A stretch of DNA of 7,944 bases from Desulfocapsa sp. (lineage in GTDB: Bacteria; Desulfobacterota; Desulfobulbia; Desulfobulbales; Desulfocapsaceae): positions 1-7,944 of the forward strand of contig JAOZLI010000120.1 in the NCBI GenBank assembly GCA_029934915.1. The letters are read 5' to 3'. The translations under genes and the position numbers were made by a program. The notes beneath the pieces were generated by a model. The model did not search any database. It saw only the letters and a list, made by a program, of their open reading frames with translations, and was not told the DNA's origin. Of the stretch, positions 6,205-7,944 are shown one piece after another; within the stretch, counting starts at the first letter, position 1, and each line of letters begins with the position of its first letter.

Positions 6205-7017
6205 ATGCAAAACACAATAGGTTTTATAGGTGGTGGGCAGATGGGAGAGGCCTTAATTAAAGGTCTAATCCACTCAACACTCTACACAAAAGAAAATATA
6301 TACGTTGTAGAACCCGACCAGAAACGTCGAGACTATATGACATCCACTTATGGAATTAATGGTTTCGAAGAAAGCACGCCCCTCTGGGAAAATTGTGCTA
6401 CGGTCATACTTGCGGTCAAACCACAGATCATGGGTATCGTGCTTGCAGCCAGTAAAGAACATGTTTCGCCAAGACATCTGATCATTTCCATTGCCGCAGG
6501 TCTTCCCATTTCTTTTTATGAGCAGGGACTTGGCCGAGATGACTGTAAAATTGTCCGTGTTATGCCCAACACCCCTGCCCTTGTCCTTGAAGGAGCATCA
6601 GGCCTCTGCGGAAACAGCAATGTAAGTCAGGACGAATTGCTGCAGGCGAAGGAAATATTCAGTAAAATTGGTAAAGCTGTTATCCTCCATGAACAAGCAA
6701 TGGATGCCGTAACCGGACTTTCTGGATCAGGCCCCGCCTATGTCTTTACCTTTGCAGAGGCAATGATTGATGCGGGTATAGAACAAGGCCTTCCTCGTCC
6801 CACAGCCGAGACACTCGCTCTGCAAACGCTGCTTGGTTCAGTAAAACTACTTATGGAAAGTGGAAAGCATCCTGCAGAACTCCGTGCCATGGTGACATCA
6901 CCAGGCGGCACCACCATTGCCGCGCAGCATGTTTTAGAACGTAGTGGATTCAAAGGAATTATTATGGATGCAGTTGCCGCAGCGGTTACCCGTTCAAAAG
7001 AGCTTGGAAAGAACTAA
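6205..7017 (+). CDS. proC: Pyrroline-5-carboxylate reductase
   Basis: ProC reduces 1-pyrroline-5-carboxylate to L-proline with NAD(P)H, the last step of proline synthesis, in the cytosol. The 270-residue product has the usual family length. It opens with the dinucleotide-binding Rossmann motif GFIGGGQMGEALIKGL (6-21). Then come AVKPQ (70-74), ISIAAGLP (94-101), RVMPNTPALV (118-127) and the C-terminal dimerisation and active-site helices with GLSGSGPAYVF (171-181). The signature PAELRAMVTSPGGTTIAAQ (223-241) matches the P5CR family pattern. Nothing essential is missing. The start at 6205 is supported by AAGGA and by the N-terminus falling directly on the first beta strand. The stop codon directly abuts the GTG start of nadK, so the two are almost certainly one operon. 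Confidence 0.96.
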   Translation: MQNTIGFIGGGQMGEALIKGLIHSTLYTKENIYVVEPDQKRRDYMTSTYGINGFEESTPLWENCATVILAVKPQIMGIVLAASKEHVSPRHLIISIAAGLPISFYEQGLGRDDCKIVRVMPNTPALVLEGASGLCGNSNVSQDELLQAKEIFSKIGKAVILHEQAMDAVTGLSGSGPAYVFTFAEAMIDAGIEQGLPRPTAETLALQTLLGSVKLLMESGKHPAELRAMVTSPGGTTIAAQHVLERSGFKGIIMDAVAAAVTRSKELGKN

Positions 7018-7887
7018 GTGGTTTCCCTGTCAGAATCATTTCGCAGCAAGCGTAAATTCACCCTGAAACATGTGGGAATAATCTGCAAAAAAAATCACAG
7101 CCCTGCAGATAAACTTGCCACAACAATAGCTGATAAACTTACCAGGCAGAACATTCGATACTCTGTCAACCAGATAGCGAACGACCAGGACATGCTGATT
7201 ATTCTAGGCGGTGACGGAACCCTCCTTCATGTGGCAGATCAGGCGGCCAACTTTGGTATCCCCGTATTTGGAATCAACATGGGGAACCTCGGTTTTCTAA
7301 CAGAACGAACAGAACAGGAAGCACTCACTGCCGTTGAAGAACTGCTTACAGAAGAGGTAACCGTCGAAAACCGCATGATGCTGAAGGCATCCTTAACAGA
7401 ACCAGGAAAAGCCAAAAAATCCCGTTTTGCCTTAAACGAAGTAGTAATCAACAAAGGTACTCTTGACCGGATGCTGGAACTCTCAACCCATGCCAACCAG
7501 GAATATATCAACACTTACAAGGCAGATGGCCTGATTTTTTCCACACCCACCGGTTCAACGGCCTACAACCTTTCAGCTGGCGGACCACTGGTATATCCTG
7601 GTCTTGCCTGTATTCTGGTAACACCCATCTGTCCTTTTATGCTGAGCTCACGACCGGTACTACTCCCGGCCGAAAGTCGTCTGCAGACAAAATTACAAAA
7701 TGGCAAAAAACAAAAAGCTCAAGTCATAGTTGACGGACAGGCAGCATGGGACATGAACGAAAACAGTTGTCTTACACTTGAAACAGCAAAACAACCGTTA
7801 CAGCTTATCGTCTCGCCCCATCGGGATTATTTTGCCATCCTGAGAAACAAACTTCACTGGGGAATTGGCTCAAAAGGAAAAAACTAA
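7018..7887 (+). CDS. nadK: NAD kinase (ATP-NAD kinase)
   Basis: NadK phosphorylates NAD+ to NADP+ using ATP or polyphosphate and so sets the cell's NADP(H) pool. The 289-residue length is typical. The first strand HVGIICKKN (18-26) is followed by the GGDGT motif at 64-68 with catalytic D66. Next come INMGNLGFLTE (86-96), the NE pair at 140-141 and the long substrate loop STPTGSTAYNLSAGGP at 175-190. TPICPFMLSSRP (202-213) and VDGQ (238-241) complete the family signature. The GTG start follows the proC stop without a gap. The Shine-Dalgarno is GGAAAG (7006-7011), six bases upstream and inside the end of proC, which suggests translational coupling. Another GTG at residue 19 would cut into the first strand and is rejected. 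NADPH from this enzyme's product can supply ProC. Confidence 0.96.
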   Translation: MVSLSESFRSKRKFTLKHVGIICKKNHSPADKLATTIADKLTRQNIRYSVNQIANDQDMLIILGGDGTLLHVADQAANFGIPVFGINMGNLGFLTERTEQEALTAVEELLTEEVTVENRMMLKASLTEPGKAKKSRFALNEVVINKGTLDRMLELSTHANQEYINTYKADGLIFSTPTGSTAYNLSAGGPLVYPGLACILVTPICPFMLSSRPVLLPAESRLQTKLQNGKKQKAQVIVDGQAAWDMNENSCLTLETAKQPLQLIVSPHRDYFAILRNKLHWGIGSKGKN

Positions 7888-7944
7888 TCTGCTACCCATT
7901 ATTTGTAGTTGTTCATACTCAATCTGACTGTTTTGTAAATAGGG
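7888..7944. other. Sequence downstream of nadK, no feature recognised
   Basis: The last 57 bases are AT-rich. They contain no hairpin followed by T, no complete open frame and no convincing promoter. Whether the proC-nadK operon continues beyond the window cannot be seen. Confidence 0.5.

Noticed and set aside
7909..7939. Possible promoter at the right edge (TTGTTC and TGTAAA)
   Set aside because: The match is poor, the spacing is long, and no downstream gene is visible to support it.

Overview
The window looks like ordinary chromosomal DNA from an anaerobic or microaerophilic Gram-negative bacterium of moderate GC. The likeliest group is the former Deltaproteobacteria (Desulfobacterota, perhaps the Desulfobulbales). 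This assignment is an inference from the gene families: a three-domain NifU, a bacterial PEP synthase, a Trm112-like zinc protein and an exported MORN protein. No marker gene fixes the taxonomy. Genes are tightly packed, starts have good Shine-Dalgarno sequences, and I see no rRNA, tRNA, CRISPR array, insertion sequence or phage gene.

Layout from left to right. (1) Bases 1-722, minus strand: most of nifU, an Fe-S cluster scaffold whose C-terminus runs off the left edge. (2) Bases 834-2570, minus strand: an alpha-D-phosphohexomutase (phosphoglucomutase/phosphomannomutase), 111 bp upstream of nifU on the same strand. (3) Bases 2571-2850: a 280-bp divergent intergenic region with a good sigma70-like promoter facing right and a weaker one facing left. 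(4) Bases 2851-5292, plus strand: phosphoenolpyruvate synthase (ppsA), followed by a very strong intrinsic terminator. (5) Bases 5386-6022, minus strand: a secreted five-repeat MORN protein followed 22 bp later by a 58-residue Trm112-like zinc-ribbon protein. This small gene is complete and has a good ribosome binding site. The pair converges on the ppsA terminator. (6) Bases 6205-7887, plus strand: proC (pyrroline-5-carboxylate reductase), directly abutted by nadK (NAD kinase, GTG start). A 57-bp tail without a recognisable gene closes the window.

How the genes relate. ppsA makes PEP from pyruvate and the divergent hexomutase interconverts hexose phosphates, so the two could serve the entry and the sugar end of gluconeogenesis. 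NadK makes NADP+, whose reduced form is a usual cofactor of ProC, so proC-nadK is a sensible operon. NifU, Trm112 and MORN have no obvious metabolic link to these.

I did not find evidence for an undescribed multi-gene system. The items most worth a second look are the MORN/Trm112-like pair, the symmetric terminator shared by convergent units, the substitution in the sugar-binding loop of the hexomutase, and the strong codon bias of ppsA.
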